DNA from: Aselliscus stoliczkanus
Taxonomy: Eukaryota; Chordata; Mammalia; Chiroptera; Hipposideridae
Assembly (NCBI GenBank): GCA_033961575.1
Contig: CM066727.1
Location: forward strand, 121,508,434-121,572,433
Length of the DNA stretch: 64,000 bases
Direction of reading: 5' to 3'
Position numbers and translations under genes: made by a program. Below the pieces are notes generated by a model, which had not been told where the DNA came from, did not search any database, and worked only from the letters and a program-made list of their open reading frames with translations. Positions 44,621 through 55,975 of the stretch are shown here, piece by piece. Within the stretch, counting starts at the first letter, position 1. Each line of letters begins with the position of its first letter.

Positions 44621-45139
44621 ATAAAAATAAAAATAAAGAAAAAATAAAGCAAAGGAAACAAACAAACCAGTATATGTTTATATTTACATTTGCTTAAACA
44701 AGAAGAAATATAAATTAACTCAAGTTAGTTCAGGAGTAATGAGGGAGATAGAAGAAAGGAATTTAAGTTTTTCTTTACAAAGCTCTAGATGTTTAGTTAC
44801 CATGATTGTGTACTGTAGTTCTAATTTTGTAATTTATTTAAAAAAAATAGAGGTTAAATATATGAATAGAATAGAATAGGTTTTAATCAATTTGCCATAC
44901 TTCTTAACTACACTTTAACACTACAATTTAAATAGTAAAATATAAAATATATTTAGACTATACCTATTTACTTTTTCCTAATGATACATTGATCCAAAAC
45001 TCATGCTCCTTGCACTAAACATCACTGCCTTAAATATCTGTTTGGGCATATACACTCAAATAGAAACTATTGAGATATATGTACAAAGAAAACAATACAA
45101 TGTTAAATTAGTTTGTTTGCTTGATACATATGCTCCTGG
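44621..45139. other. no gene or recognised repeat
   Basis: A/T-rich, low-complexity in part. Confidence 0.5.
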
Positions 45140-45935
45140 CCCCGAGCTACATGAAAAGATGCTCAACATCAATAATCATTTGTGGAATGCAAATAAAAAA
45201 CACATTGAGATATCTTCTCCTATCTGGTAGGCTGGCTATTGTAAAACAACAACAACAAAACACAGAAAGAAATAAATATTGGCAAGGATGTGGACAAATG
45301 GGAATACTTATGCACTGTTGGTGGGAATGTTAAATAGTGCAACCACTATGAAAAACAATGTAGAGGGTCCCCAAAAAAATTAAAATAAGAACTAACATAT
45401 GATCTATTGATCCCATTTCTGGGTATATATCTGAAAGAATAGACATCAGGATCTCAAAGAGGTATTTATACTTCCATGTTCATTGCAGCATTATTCATAA
45501 TAGCCAGGAGGAGAAAAGAACACAAGTGTCGACTGACAAATAAATGGATAGAAAATGTGGTATATACATACAACAGAATATTATTCAAACACAAAAAGAA
45601 GGAAATCCTGTGATATGCTAAAACATGGATGCACCTTGAGGATATAATGCTAAGTGAAATAAGCCAGTCACACAAGGACAAATATTTCATGCTTCTACTG
45701 ACATGAGGTATCTAAGACAGTCAAACTCATAGAAGCAGACAGTAGAATAGAAGTTGCAGGGGTTTTAGAGTGGGGTTGCTGTTCAATGGCAATAAAGTTT
45801 CAATCATGCAAGACGAAAAGTTCTACAGATCTGCTGTACAATATTATGCTTTTAGTTAATACTGAACTATACACTTAAAAATGTGTTGAGTGTAGATTTC
45901 ATGTTATGTCTTTTTACAACAATAAAAAATGTGAT
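45140..45935 (+). mobile_element. L1 3' end (L1MA-like)
   Basis: 'acatgaaaagatgctcaacatcaataatcatttgtgg', 'tattggcaaggatgtggacaaatggg', 'ttcattgcagcattattcataatagccagg', 'ggatataatgctaagtgaaataagccagtcac' and the 3'UTR 'actgaactatacacttaaaaatg...caacaataaaaaatgtg' are in order. The 5' end is truncated. Confidence 0.85.
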
Positions 45936-46084
45936 TCCTAATAAACCAGTTTATATTCATGCAAAATTAGCTGTTCCTCTGAAGCTTAAATACATGTTGC
46001 AACAATTACATCTCCCAGCTTGCCTACTGAAGCACTCCTATATAAGCTGGCTGGAGGTGATAAAGGTGAGTTCCTCTGACTGTG

Positions 46085-46310
46085 AGATGCAGCAGAGCAC
46101 AGTGGAAAGCACACAGGGTTTAGAATCGTATGCACCTTAATCTGAGTCCATACTGTCTAACCTATTGTCTTCTGTGAGTTTGATAAGTTGCCATCCCCTC
46201 TGAGCTTTACTTTTCTCATCTTGACAAATGGGAATAAGGATAGGAACATCATATGTTTGTTGTAAAGATTAATAGTATATTTTATACAAAATGGAGAAGT
46301 ATGCACCCAA
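46085..46310 (+). mobile_element. MIR
   Basis: 'gcacagtggaaagcacacagggtttagaatcgtatgcaccttaatctgagtcc', 'ctttacttttctcatcttgacaaatgggaataaggataggaacatcat' and 'gtaaagattaatagtatat' give a plus-strand MIR. Confidence 0.75.
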
Positions 46311-46335
46311 TAGCATATTAAGAGCTCACTGAGGA

Positions 46336-46600
46336 TAAGTAGTAGTATTAATAATAATAGTAGCAAAAGTACTAGTAGCACCCATGATGTTGTTAGTAAT
46401 AGTAGTAATAGTAGTAGTAGTAGCAGCAGTAGCAGCTATAGATGTAGTAATAAAGGCAATAGTAGGATTAATAGAAATAGTAGTTGCAGTAGAAGTAATA
46501 ATGGTAATAGAAGTAGTAGTGGCATTGGTATTAATTATAGTAATAGTAGCAATAATAGAAGTAATAATACATAAAATTATTAAGACAGCATACATAAATG
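46336..46600. repeat. imperfect trinucleotide (GTA/ATA/GCA)n tract
   Basis: About 265 bp built mainly of TAG/TAA/TAT-type triplets ('agtagtaatagtagtaatagtagtagtagtagcagcag'). It gives an isoleucine/valine-rich plus-strand frame (46384-46605) and a threonine/isoleucine-rich minus-strand frame (46326-46643). Neither is a gene. Confidence 0.9.
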
Positions 46601-46644
46601 CCTGAAGAAGTCTATAACTAAGCTTAGACTTTCTAATCTTCATT

Positions 46645-48715
46645 ATGTGATGCTACTAAGCACTCATTTGTATCTGGTCAGTACTATACTTAGTAAGTAA
46701 AATCCCAATGTTAAGTATATACACTAGCTTCATTTACAGCTTTCTGTAATCTAAGAGTTTAGTGGCTTCTGCCAAAGTTTTATTTTAGTTCTAATTAATT
46801 TTCAAACAGTATTTAATAGAATTAAAGAATTTCTTATACTTAAATATGTTTTAAAAAATTGTGTGTAATACATTTATTCAGCCTGGATAATTTGTCTTAA
46901 AATAAATTAAAATTAAAACATAAAAGAGAAAGAAGAGAACAAATAATCACTAGAGAGTTAGAGAAATGAGAAACTGGAAAATTGGGTGGACCTGCTGTTC
47001 TGAACTCCCTGTGCGGTGGACACAGGATTTTACCCTGATGTGGAAGGATTTTATCCGACTGTGCAATTTGGCCAGTGGGTTTGCTTGTTAGATGTCTTCT
47101 TGGCCTTGGACAAAATTCATTATTCTATGAACTTGGGCAACAAAATGTAAGTATGTATATGACTGTAAATTAATCTAAATGGAGGGAGATGTGAAATTTA
47201 AAGGGATTGAACCATCTCCTGATGAAACAGGAGGCAGGTATTCTGCTGCATGTGAGTAAACAGGCATTAACCAGGGGGCTTGAAAGGAATGGTGCAGCCA
47301 CATAATGAGGGAGCTAGATGCCAAAGATAGATAATAGAATTGAAGTGTCAACTAAATTTGATAATAATCAACGTGTAGTCCTGCTATGGAAAAAATTATG
47401 CATGGAAGTTAATAGTAAAAAATAAATAACCCATAATATGCCTTAATGAAAACCAATGTGCAGAAACATGTAGAGATTATATAGTACCATTTCTCTTTTT
47501 AACCTTTACCTAATCTAACCCACATCCCACACACAACCAGCCCATCTCTGCAACTGAAATAACACTTGAATAAGTGCTAAGTATAACCCATCTATTGTTT
47601 TAAACTTGCTTAAATAACATCATCTCTTTGAATCCCAATATAAAAAGTTTGCTTTATACTTTTCACCATCATCCAAATCCTAATTATTAAGAACAACTTT
47701 ATTAAGTATTTAATATATGTGACATTCACAACAGGGAGAAGAGAAATTAGAATAAGATATGGTTCTATCATTAAAATATGTTCTAATTAAAATAAATTCT
47801 ACTACACTTCTTATAGCAAGTATCTAATCAAAATAATGATTGTTTTTCTCTGAAGCTCCTTTATTTGTAGTTCAGCTTTGCTGCAAATATTGTTTTGTGT
47901 TTTTTTCCAAGTAACTTCCTGTAATTATCCTCCATTGAATTAGTAAAAATAATGGAGACAATTTTATTTGGTCTTCTAGTTTAATGGGTCTTTCTTTCTT
48001 GCTTTTTCTGTGAAAGAGAGCTTTTTCCAGGTGCCAAATAAACTCAATTTCTGAGCTTTGAATGATTTTGTCATTCTGAAAATATTACAGGAAAATGCCT
48101 CAGGTTCCTTTTAATCTTCCTCTCATTCTCACTCCCCTTGGTGAACATCCTTAATGTCATCAATCTGGGGTTTATCTCTTGGGCAATGCTACTCATTTTT
48201 TTCCTTTTGCATTACCAATTTCTGTCCTGACTTTTAATCTATATGATTTAAAATTTGGCAATCACTAAGTGAATAATATGCCAGGAAAATCATCTGCTTA
48301 GACCAATGTCACTCTTACAAAATTTTAATATGTAGAGTATGAATCCCTTCCCAAATAAGAAATCTTGCACGATGAACACTGTAGTTAATGACATTAAACG
48401 AACTGGCATCCACCAATGATTCATGAAATAACAAATTATGCTCACATTGATACTTTCCTATTATATAATGGTCATTTTATTGTGTATAACTATTATTTGT
48501 AGATCCTTTTAGAACATCAACATGTTGCCAAAAATGATTAGACTTGAGGATAAAATTACTAACAAGCAAAAGCCTAGACATCAGCTAAATAGAGTGTTAG
48601 TTTCAAAATTAAAAAATGGTGATGTTAGAACAGCTCATTCATTTGCCAGTTGCTGATGGACCATGATCATATATGTGTGGTGAGTCCAATAAACTGCATA
48701 CCTATGAATAATAAA
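46645..48715. other. repeat-poor single-copy DNA
   Basis: 2 kb without any feature I can name. No frame of note. Confidence 0.5.
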
Positions 48716-48765
48716 ATAACTGAAATGAAGAATACACTGGAAGGAATCAACAGCAGATTAGATGA

Positions 48766-50160
48766 AGAAGAGATGGCAGAGTAGGTAAATGCTGTACTCA
48801 TCTCCTCTCATGACCACATCAAAATTACAACTGTACTACAGAACAACCATCATTGAGAATCACCTGAAGTCTAGCTGAACAGAAGTCTTCACACTAAGGA
48901 CGTACAGAAGAGGCAAAGTTGAGACTGATAGGAGGGGCGGAAATGCCAAATGGGCTGTCCCCAAACCTGCAAGTGGCAGTTAAAATTCAGGAGAAGTATC
49001 TTCACCATGGAGGTCCCCCCAAGTAGCAAGGGGTCTCAGCCCCACACCAGGCTCCCCAGCCCAAGATTTCAGCGCCAAGAAGAGAAGCCACCATAACTTC
49101 TGGCTGTGAAAATCAGTGGACATTATGGCTAATGTTCCTCTTTAAAGGGCCTGTACGCAGACTTACCTGATGAAGGACTCACTTGCACTGACTAACAGGG
49201 CTGGGGCAGCAGCTCAAAAGGTGCCACAGACATACAGGTAGGAACTGTGTTGTCTGGCTTTGGGGCAAGTGCTAGCAGGGCAGCTCTGTCTGGGAAGGTT
49301 CCATTTTGTTCCTTTGTTGAGCTATCCCCCTACCCAGCATACATATGTGGACAGCTGCCATATATGAGTCTCCATCAACCATTCAACCTACCCTGGTTAC
49401 TTCCTGAGACCTCATTACAGCCAACTTGCAGGCCCACTCAAGCCGTTTCCATACAAACAGCCTGTCTTGGCTCATGCTACAGACCTTTCTAAAACTTCTC
49501 AAATAACCACAAGGCCCAAGCAAGCAGCATCTGGCTTTGGCATGTCCTGTACCACTTGCCGAGTAGCTCCAAGTCTGGCACTAGCTGCAGTCGAACTTGG
49601 TTCTCAGGCCTTCCAAGTATAGCACAATTGGCAACCATAGGCAGAACACTTTGTAGCTCATACCAACTGGTCCAGGGCAGGGCAAAGGCAGTGGCTGATC
49701 TTGGCCTTCAACAGAGGCCCTCCCAAGAGGCCTCATAAACAGCACACCTGGTGGCCAACATCAGGCTACACCAGAGTACCACCCAACCACCCAAAGGGCA
49801 GAAGACACACACAAAGAGAAGGCTGGGAAGGTACCAGAGCCCTGCTGAAGAAAATCCTGCTCTGTAGGATCAACCCATTCACAGCAGCTACTCCACTGTA
49901 GTCATGGCCAGTACTCACAACCAAACAGCCTGAGAGTCAATCCCTTCCGTTGATGTGCAAAGAGCAACCAAGGCTCAACTACAAGAGGAGGGCACACACA
50001 ACCCATACAAGGGACACAATTAGAGAACCCAGCTTACGTGACCAGGAAGACTGTACTACTGGGCCCCATAGAACACCAATACATACATCTACTCTACTAA
50101 GACTGGGAAACATAGCAGGTGTACCTAATATATAGAAACAAAAACAGGAAGGCAACCAAA
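48766..50160 (+). promoter_or_regulatory. L1 5'UTR / internal promoter region (copy 3)
   Basis: A 1.4-kb leader homologous in its first part to copy 2 ('atggc(g/a)ga(a/g)tag..a.atgctgt.ct'). It ends 'ggaaggcaaccaaaatggggagac' at the ORF1 start. Older and more mutated than the leader at 8658, and the YY1-like core is changed. Frames at 49247-49492, 49556-49738 and 49701-49901 are fortuitous. Confidence 0.7.
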
Positions 50161-51042
50161 ATGGGGAGACAAAGAAATGTGTCCCAAATGAAGAAACAGG
50201 ACAAAGCTCCGGAAAAAGAACTAAACAAAATTGGGAACAAGCAAAGTACCAAATGCAGCGTTCAAAACCTGGTTATAAGGATGCTCAGTGAACTCAGGGA
50301 GAACTTCAAAGAGGTAAGAAACATGAAAATGGAGACAGAAAACATAAAAAAAAATAACCATCAATAAAAAAGAATACAATAATTGAAATAAGGGTTACAT
50401 TAGAGGGAATCAACTGTAGAGTAGATGAAGCAGGGGATCAAATCAGTGGTTCGGAAATTAAAGTAGCAGAAAACATCCAATCAGAACAGCAAAAACTAAA
50501 AATAATCCAAAAAAAATGAAGATAATTTAAGAGATCTATGGGAAAAAATCAAGTATACCAACATTCACATCATAGGAGTACCGGATGCAAAAAAGAAAGC
50601 AAGGAATTGAAAACCTATTGGAAGAAATAATGATGGAAAACTTACCAAACTTGGTGAAGGAAATAGACATGCAAGCCTAGGGAGCACAGAGAGTCCCAAA
50701 CAAGATGACCCCAAACAGGCCCACACCAAGACACATCATAATTAAAATGCCAAAAGTTCAGACAAAGAGAGAATCTTAAAAGAAGCAAGACAAAAGCAGT
50801 TAGCTACCTACAAGAGAGCTCCCACAAGACTATCAGCTGATTTCTGGACAGATACTTTTCAGGCCAGAAGGGATTGGCACAAAATATCCAATGTGATGAA
50901 AAGCAAGCCCTTACAACCAAGATTATTTACCCAGCAAAGCTATCATTTAGATTCAAAGAACAGATAAGGAGGACAAGAAAAAGCTAAAGGAGTTCACTGT
51001 CCCCAAACCAGTATTACAAGAATGTTAAAGGGACTTCTATAA
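50161..51042 (+). pseudogene. L1 ORF1 remnant (copy 3)
   Basis: The start ATG at 50161 gives MGRQRNVSQMKKQDKAPEK, the usual ORF1 N-terminus. The first frame (to 50367) stops soon. Later text keeps 'gcccacaccaagacacatcataattaaaatgcc' (nucleic-acid-binding region) and 'ttttcaggccagaagggattggcac' (C-terminal domain), and ends at 'gggacttctataa' (stop at 51040-51042). Several frameshifts are present. Confidence 0.8.
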
Positions 51043-51539
51043 ACAGAAAAGATAAAAAATATGAATAAGAAAATAGAGAAAAGAAAAAAAAAATCTCACT
51101 GACAAAGGCAAACACTTAGGAAAAACAGTGGATCAGTGACTATAAAGGAAGTACAAAAATTAAAAAGGCAAATAAATGTAGGAAGATCATATGTAATTAT
51201 AACAATAAATTAAGGTATACATACAAACACACACACAGAAAAACAAGAAGTAAACAGTGATGAAAAAACATAAACATGGAGGGGGTGAGTAAAAATTTTA
51301 GTGACTTTAGAATATGCTCAAACTTAAGCAACCATCAACTTAAAATAGACTGCTATAAATATAGCTTGTATATATGAAGCACATGGTAAGTACAAACTAT
51401 TATAAAAATCTATAAGAGGTACACAAGAAATAGAGAAAAGAATCCAAACATAATGCCATAGAAAGTCATCATCATATAAGGGAGCAGGAGAATAAGAAAA
51501 AAAACAGAGAACTACAGAAGAAACCAGAAAACAATAAAA

Positions 51540-52215
51540 TAGCAATAACTATCAATAATGCTTTGCATGTAAAGGAACTAAATGCTCCAATCAAAAGACA
51601 TAAGGTGGCTGAATGGATAAAAGAAATAAGATCTGTATATACACTGCCTACAGAGACCCATTTCAGATCAAAAGACACATAAACTAGAGTAAAGGGATGG
51701 AAAAAATATTTCATGTAAATGGAAATGAAAAAAAAAAAAGCTGTGATAGCAATACTTATATCAGACGAAATAGACATTAAAACAAGAGACAAAGAAGGGC
51801 ATTTCAGAATGATAAAAGGATCAATCTCAGAAAAGAATATAACACTTATAAACTTCTATGCATCCAACACACTAGCACCTAAATATACAAAGCAAATATT
51901 GGCAGATATAGAAGGAGAGATGGACAACAATATAGTAATTGTAGGGGACTTTTTAACACCCCATTATCATCAATGGATAGATCATTCAAACAGAAAATCA
52001 ACATGAAAATAGCAGCTTTAAATGACATACTAGACCAGATGGATTTTATTGATAGTTTTAGAGCATTTCACCCCAAAGCAGCAGAGTATACATTTTTTTC
52101 AAGTGCAAACACATTTTCCAGGACAGACTACATGTTAGGGCATAAAACAAGTCTCAGTAAATTAAGAAAATTGAAATCGTATCAAACATGTTCTTTCACC
52201 ATAATAATATGAAAC
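51540..52215 (+). pseudogene. L1 ORF2 endonuclease remnant (copy 3)
   Basis: Frames 51719-52006 and 51973-52212 cover most of the endonuclease domain. IVIVGDFLTP corresponds to the family GDFNTP motif, but the catalytic-site asparagine is replaced by leucine. FIDSFRAFHPKAAEYTFFSS follows. FSRTDYMLGHK replaces the family SKIDH, so the conserved histidine is lost. Dead domain. Confidence 0.82.
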
Positions 52216-52240
52216 TAAAAATAAATTATAAGAAAACTGA

Positions 52241-52666
52241 AGGCCTACTGAGTGGCACGTTGGCTAAGAGTTGGCTTGGGACACCAGCTCTGAGGAGCAG
52301 GGTCCCGGTTCAGATCTCTCACATGGGCCAGTGATGCTGTGCCCTCTACAGCAAAGATGGTGAACAATAGCTCAACCTGGAGCTGGGCTGCCATGAGTCT
52401 CTGCTGACAGCATAAGCTACAGTGGAGCTACAGTGGTCTGTCGTAAAGGTACCATGAGTAGCTGGCAGCTGGCGTGAGGTGCCAAAAGCTGGCATGAGTG
52501 GCCATACAGAGGCTGGCAACCGACCTGCCTCACCCAGGAAGAGTGCAATGATAATACCAACATGGGCCAGTGAAGTAACATCCTCCACAACTAGACTGAA
52601 GATTAAAAGGACAGCAACTTGTTCCCCTCCCCCAATTCCCCAATAAAATCTTTAAAAAAAAAGAAA
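52241..52666 (+). mobile_element. tRNA-derived SINE, long type B
   Basis: Head 'aggcctactgagtggcacgttggctaagagttgg', B-box-like 'cggttcagatc', and a body with 'gcctcacccaggaagagtgcaatgataataccaacatgggccagtgaag', ending 'ccccaataaaatcttt' plus poly(A). The exact 10-bp TSD 'agaaaactga' lies at 52231-52240 and 52667-52676. It is inserted into L1 copy 3, which is therefore older. Confidence 0.93.
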
Positions 52667-52929
52667 AGAAAACTGAAAAACACAAAAACACATAGAGGCT
52701 AAATAACATGCTACTAAACAATGAATGAGTAAGCAACAAGATGAATGAAAAAATAAAATGATACCTTGAGATAAATGAAAACTAAAACAATACTATTTAG
52801 CATTCTGATGGTTTCTAGATGTCAGTAACATCTGAAAATAGAGCTGATTCAGATACTAGGATTACAGACACTAGAAATGAAGCTAATTCCCACAAAGCTA
52901 CAGTAAATATTCTATATTGTTTCCTTTTC

Positions 52930-53385
52930 TAAAATAAAAATTTTTGATAAGAAAAGTAATCATTCCTAATCATAAAGTATTTGAATTGCACTTAACTATA
53001 GGAAGTAGAAAATGAAAGTCCCCTTAATCTCTTTCTCTGCACAGTCTTACAACCCAACTTTTCACTTCTAAATAACCAGTAACACCTTGGTATAGCTCCT
53101 TCATATTTTGTTTTTCCTTTGACACATCAGATATAGTCAGATGATAAATAGGTCAGTGGATTGATGAAAAAACAGGTAAATGTTTGTAAACTAAAATTAC
53201 ATCACCTCTTGCATTGTATTCAGCTATTTTCACCTTAAAATCATTGACACAGATATTTGCTTACCAATTATTAAAGTATTCTAAGTAGTCTATTACTTGG
53301 ATGTTCCATAATTGATTTAACCAATCCACTATTGATAGACAAATATTTGAATTTTTCCCAACAAAATGGGAGATGAAAGAACAAA
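52930..53385 (-). mobile_element. possible old L1 fragment, minus strand
   Basis: 'attacttggatgttccataattgatttaaccaatccactattgatagacaaatatttgaatttttcc' is the reverse complement of a motif in old L1 3' ends ('..ggatgtaccataatttatttaaccagtcccctattgatggacattt..'). The remainder is very divergent. Confidence 0.5.
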
Positions 53386-54127
53386 TTCTAAAGTCCAATT
53401 GTATCTGAAACCTAATTTTTTAAAAAATTAGGATTATGGAGAATTATTTTTTAAAGCACTTGCCTGTTTTTAAGACTGTTTTTCACTGAAATGAATGGTC
53501 CCCATACAGTTGGTGTCTTAAAATGTCTAAGTTTCAGCAGTACAGGTTTATTTGTCAGTAAAGGCTTATTTCCTTGATATTAATTAATAGGCATATTTTT
53601 CTTTGTTTAATTTTTCTCAGATATTTATTATCAAATTCAACTAGAATCTATATAAAATATGAGCAAATGAATGAATAATTTGATCCCAATCAGAACAAAA
53701 ATGATATTAACACCAAATCTCCTGGAGGGTAATTTTTAAAATAAAAATAGATGGTCTCCAACTATTATGGTGGGAAACCAGAAGAGGAAGCAGATCATTA
53801 TAATCTTAAAGTTAACCCCATTTTATAAATTATCTACCAGAATTTAAAATTGGGGGCAGGGAGTAAAAAAGCACTTTGCTTTTAAAAATTTTTATTGTCA
53901 AGTTTGTTTTTCTCCTATTGAAATTCAAAGACATTAAAAAAAAGATCAGGCCTCCTTTTTAAATTATTAGCAGGGCTTTGATTACTTAGACTTGTTCTTT
54001 GCATTTGAATGCTTTTCAATAATTTGGTTTTATTTGTAATATCCATGATTAACCACCATATAGGGAAAGATTATAAAAAAAATAAAACTTTCTTGAAACA
54101 TTGTGGATTTAGCATTCAAGTCTATTG

Positions 54128-54130
<3 letters not shown>
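53386..54130. other. no gene or recognised repeat
   Basis: A/T-rich single-copy-looking DNA. Confidence 0.5.

Positions 54131-54166
<36 letters not shown>
54131..54166. repeat. (TG)n microsatellite
   Basis: A pure run of 18 TG units. Confidence 0.97.
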
Positions 54167-54169
<3 letters not shown>

Positions 54170-54659
54170 CCTAAGCCAGCACTGAACTGTTTTGGCAATA
54201 TCTTAATATTTAACTGACTGTAGCACACTGAACAACACTTAGAGTTTATTCAGAAAACATAAAAATCAATGGTCATTTTTTAAAACCATTTTATCCATAG
54301 AAGCTTTGTTTTTTAACTACACATTTAAACAGAGAACCAATTATATTACAAAAGTTATACATCCCTTTATGAGAGCAGATGACCCAAAATATTAAAATTT
54401 TCCCTGAAAAGCAATTATATATACATGAGAATATTCAATTATTTATTTAATGATCCATAGCTACAGTATGTTTTATTACTATTATCCTTATCTTAAAATT
54501 AGAGTAACTGAGGAATCAAAAAGAAACAAATAAAGTATATACAGAGAATGGAACATCTACAGAATGTGAAAATTTGTATGGCATAAAGAAGAAAAACTAT
54601 ACTTTTACTTGGTAATGTTGGTGGGTGTTTGTTGTTCCAGAAGTCCTCCTCTAATACAG
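54167..54659. other. no gene or recognised repeat
   Basis: A/T-rich. Nothing recognised. Confidence 0.5.
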
Positions 54660-54773
54660 AGGCAGCTGTGTGACAATGGAATGAGTTCTAGACCTAGAAT
54701 CAAATGTCCTCTTCCCTACTGGTTGAAAAGTTGACCCAATTCGTCTATCATCTCTGAGCCTCAGTTTCTTCTT
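54660..54773 (+). mobile_element. MIR fragment
   Basis: 'gaggcagctgtgtgacaatggaatgagttctagacctagaatcaaatgtcctc' and 'catctctgagcctcagtttctt' give a plus-strand MIR. A SINE has inserted into its 'cctcagtttcttc' segment. Confidence 0.65.
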
Positions 54774-54887
54774 TTTTTTTTTTTTTTTTTTTGAGGGCAG
54801 TGTCACTGGCCCTCATATGTGGGACCCGAACCAGGGCCGCTGGCTTCCCAAGCCAACACATAATCACCGCGCCACTCGGCCGGCCCG
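54774..54887 (-). mobile_element. tRNA-derived SINE, short type A
   Basis: Poly(T), then 'gagggcagtgtcactggccctcatatgtgggacccgaaccagggccgctggcttcccaagcc' and 'ccgcgccactcggccggccc'. The exact 13-bp TSD 'tcagtttcttctt' lies at 54761-54773 and 54888-54900. It lies inside a MIR. Confidence 0.95.
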
Positions 54888-55391
54888 TCAGTTTCTTCTT
54901 TAATAATACTGAAATGAACTAGAAATAAATAACTAACAAGCATAATTGAAAATTAATTTTGAAGTACTTTTTAAGTTATTTAATGCTTTGCAATTTGTAG
55001 AATGTATATAAACATGAAAACTATTATATGATCTCAATAATCTCATATTTTCCTTCCCTAAATAGATCTCCAATCTTAATTACCTATAACTATCCTATAA
55101 TAATTATTTTTTAAAAGTTGGCTACAGTTCTGTGAAACCATGTGCGCCTAAAGATTTATTTCCTTAAGAAATCTTGATATCATGAACACATGGCCAGGGG
55201 AGTATTTCCAGGGACCTAAATCTAGTTCAATATTTTGAAAATCAGCTAGCAATTAATCAGTGTAATTCACTATATTAATAAACTAAGAGAAATATCATGT
55301 GATCATATGAATTGATACCAAAAAATCTTTTGAAAAAAAATCAAGATAGGAACTGACAGAAAAAGAGGAGTAACAAAAAAAAAAAATCCAC

Positions 55392-55658
55392 ATGATAAAA
55401 AGAATCTACAAAAAGTTTACAACTAACATTATATTTAATAGTGAAAGATTGAATGCTTTCTCCCTAAGATCAAGAACAAGGCTTTTACTACTTTTATTCC
55501 ACGCAGCGGTAGAAGTTCAAGCCAGTGTAATAAGACAAGAAAAGGAATCAAAAGGCATACAAATGGAAAGCATAAAAATGAAACTGTCTCTATTGGCAGA
55601 TGGCATGATTTTCTATACAGAAAATCCCAAGGAATCTAGAAAATACCACTATAATTAA
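55392..55658 (+). pseudogene. L1 ORF2 reverse transcriptase scrap
   Basis: The frame encodes NIIFNSERLNAFSLRSRTR, then VEVQASVIRQEKESKGIQ and KLSLLADGMIFYTENPKES. The family's catalytic FADD motif reads LADG here, so the second aspartate is lost. An in-frame piece of dead reverse transcriptase, not a gene. Confidence 0.85.
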
Positions 55659-55827
55659 TAAGTGAATTCCACAAGGTTACAGGATAAAAATTAAATGTAG
55701 AAAATCAATTGTATTTCTATTTCTAAAAATAAACATATAGTCCACAAAATTAAAATTCTATACCACTTACCAATACTCACACACACATGAATAGTTATAT
55801 GTAAATCTAACAATACATGTTCTATAC

Positions 55828-55975
55828 TTTTTTTTTTAAGAGGATGGTGTCACTGGCGCTCATATGTGGGATCCAAACCTGGGCCTCTGGCATCCCAACC
55901 CAGCTCTTAACCACTGCACCACTGGGCCAGCCCTAAATATAAGGGTTTTTTGTTTGTTTCTTTGGTTTCTTTTTT
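55828..55975 (-). mobile_element. SINE, short type A, with 5' extension
   Basis: The SINE proper is 55828-55933 (tail 'ttttttttttaagaggatggtgtcactggcgctcatatgtggg', head 'ccagtggtgcagtggttaag' on the minus strand). The apparent TSD 'tgttctatactttt' lies at 55819-55832 and 55976-55989, overlapping the tail. About 42 bp of T/G-rich sequence (55934-55975) lies between the SINE 5' end and the right TSD. Confidence 0.85.

Larger units (their letters stand above)
48716..52800 (+). mobile_element. L1 copy 3: ORF1 scrap, 5'UTR, ORF1, endonuclease; no RT or 3' end
   Basis: 48716-48766 is a short ORF1 piece ('aactgaaatgaagaatacactggaaggaatcaacagcagattagatgaag'). It abuts a full 5'UTR (about 48766-50160), an ORF1 remnant (50161-51042) and an endonuclease remnant (about 51540-52215 and 52677-52800). 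A long SINE (52241-52666) splits the last. The ORF2 text ends near 52800. Reverse transcriptase, C-terminus and 3'UTR are missing. Loss of the 3' side is unusual, since L1 copies normally lose the 5' side, so a later deletion is likely. Confidence 0.82.

Noticed and set aside
46326..46643. Threonine/isoleucine-rich 105-codon frame
   Set aside because: Translation of an impure trinucleotide tract.
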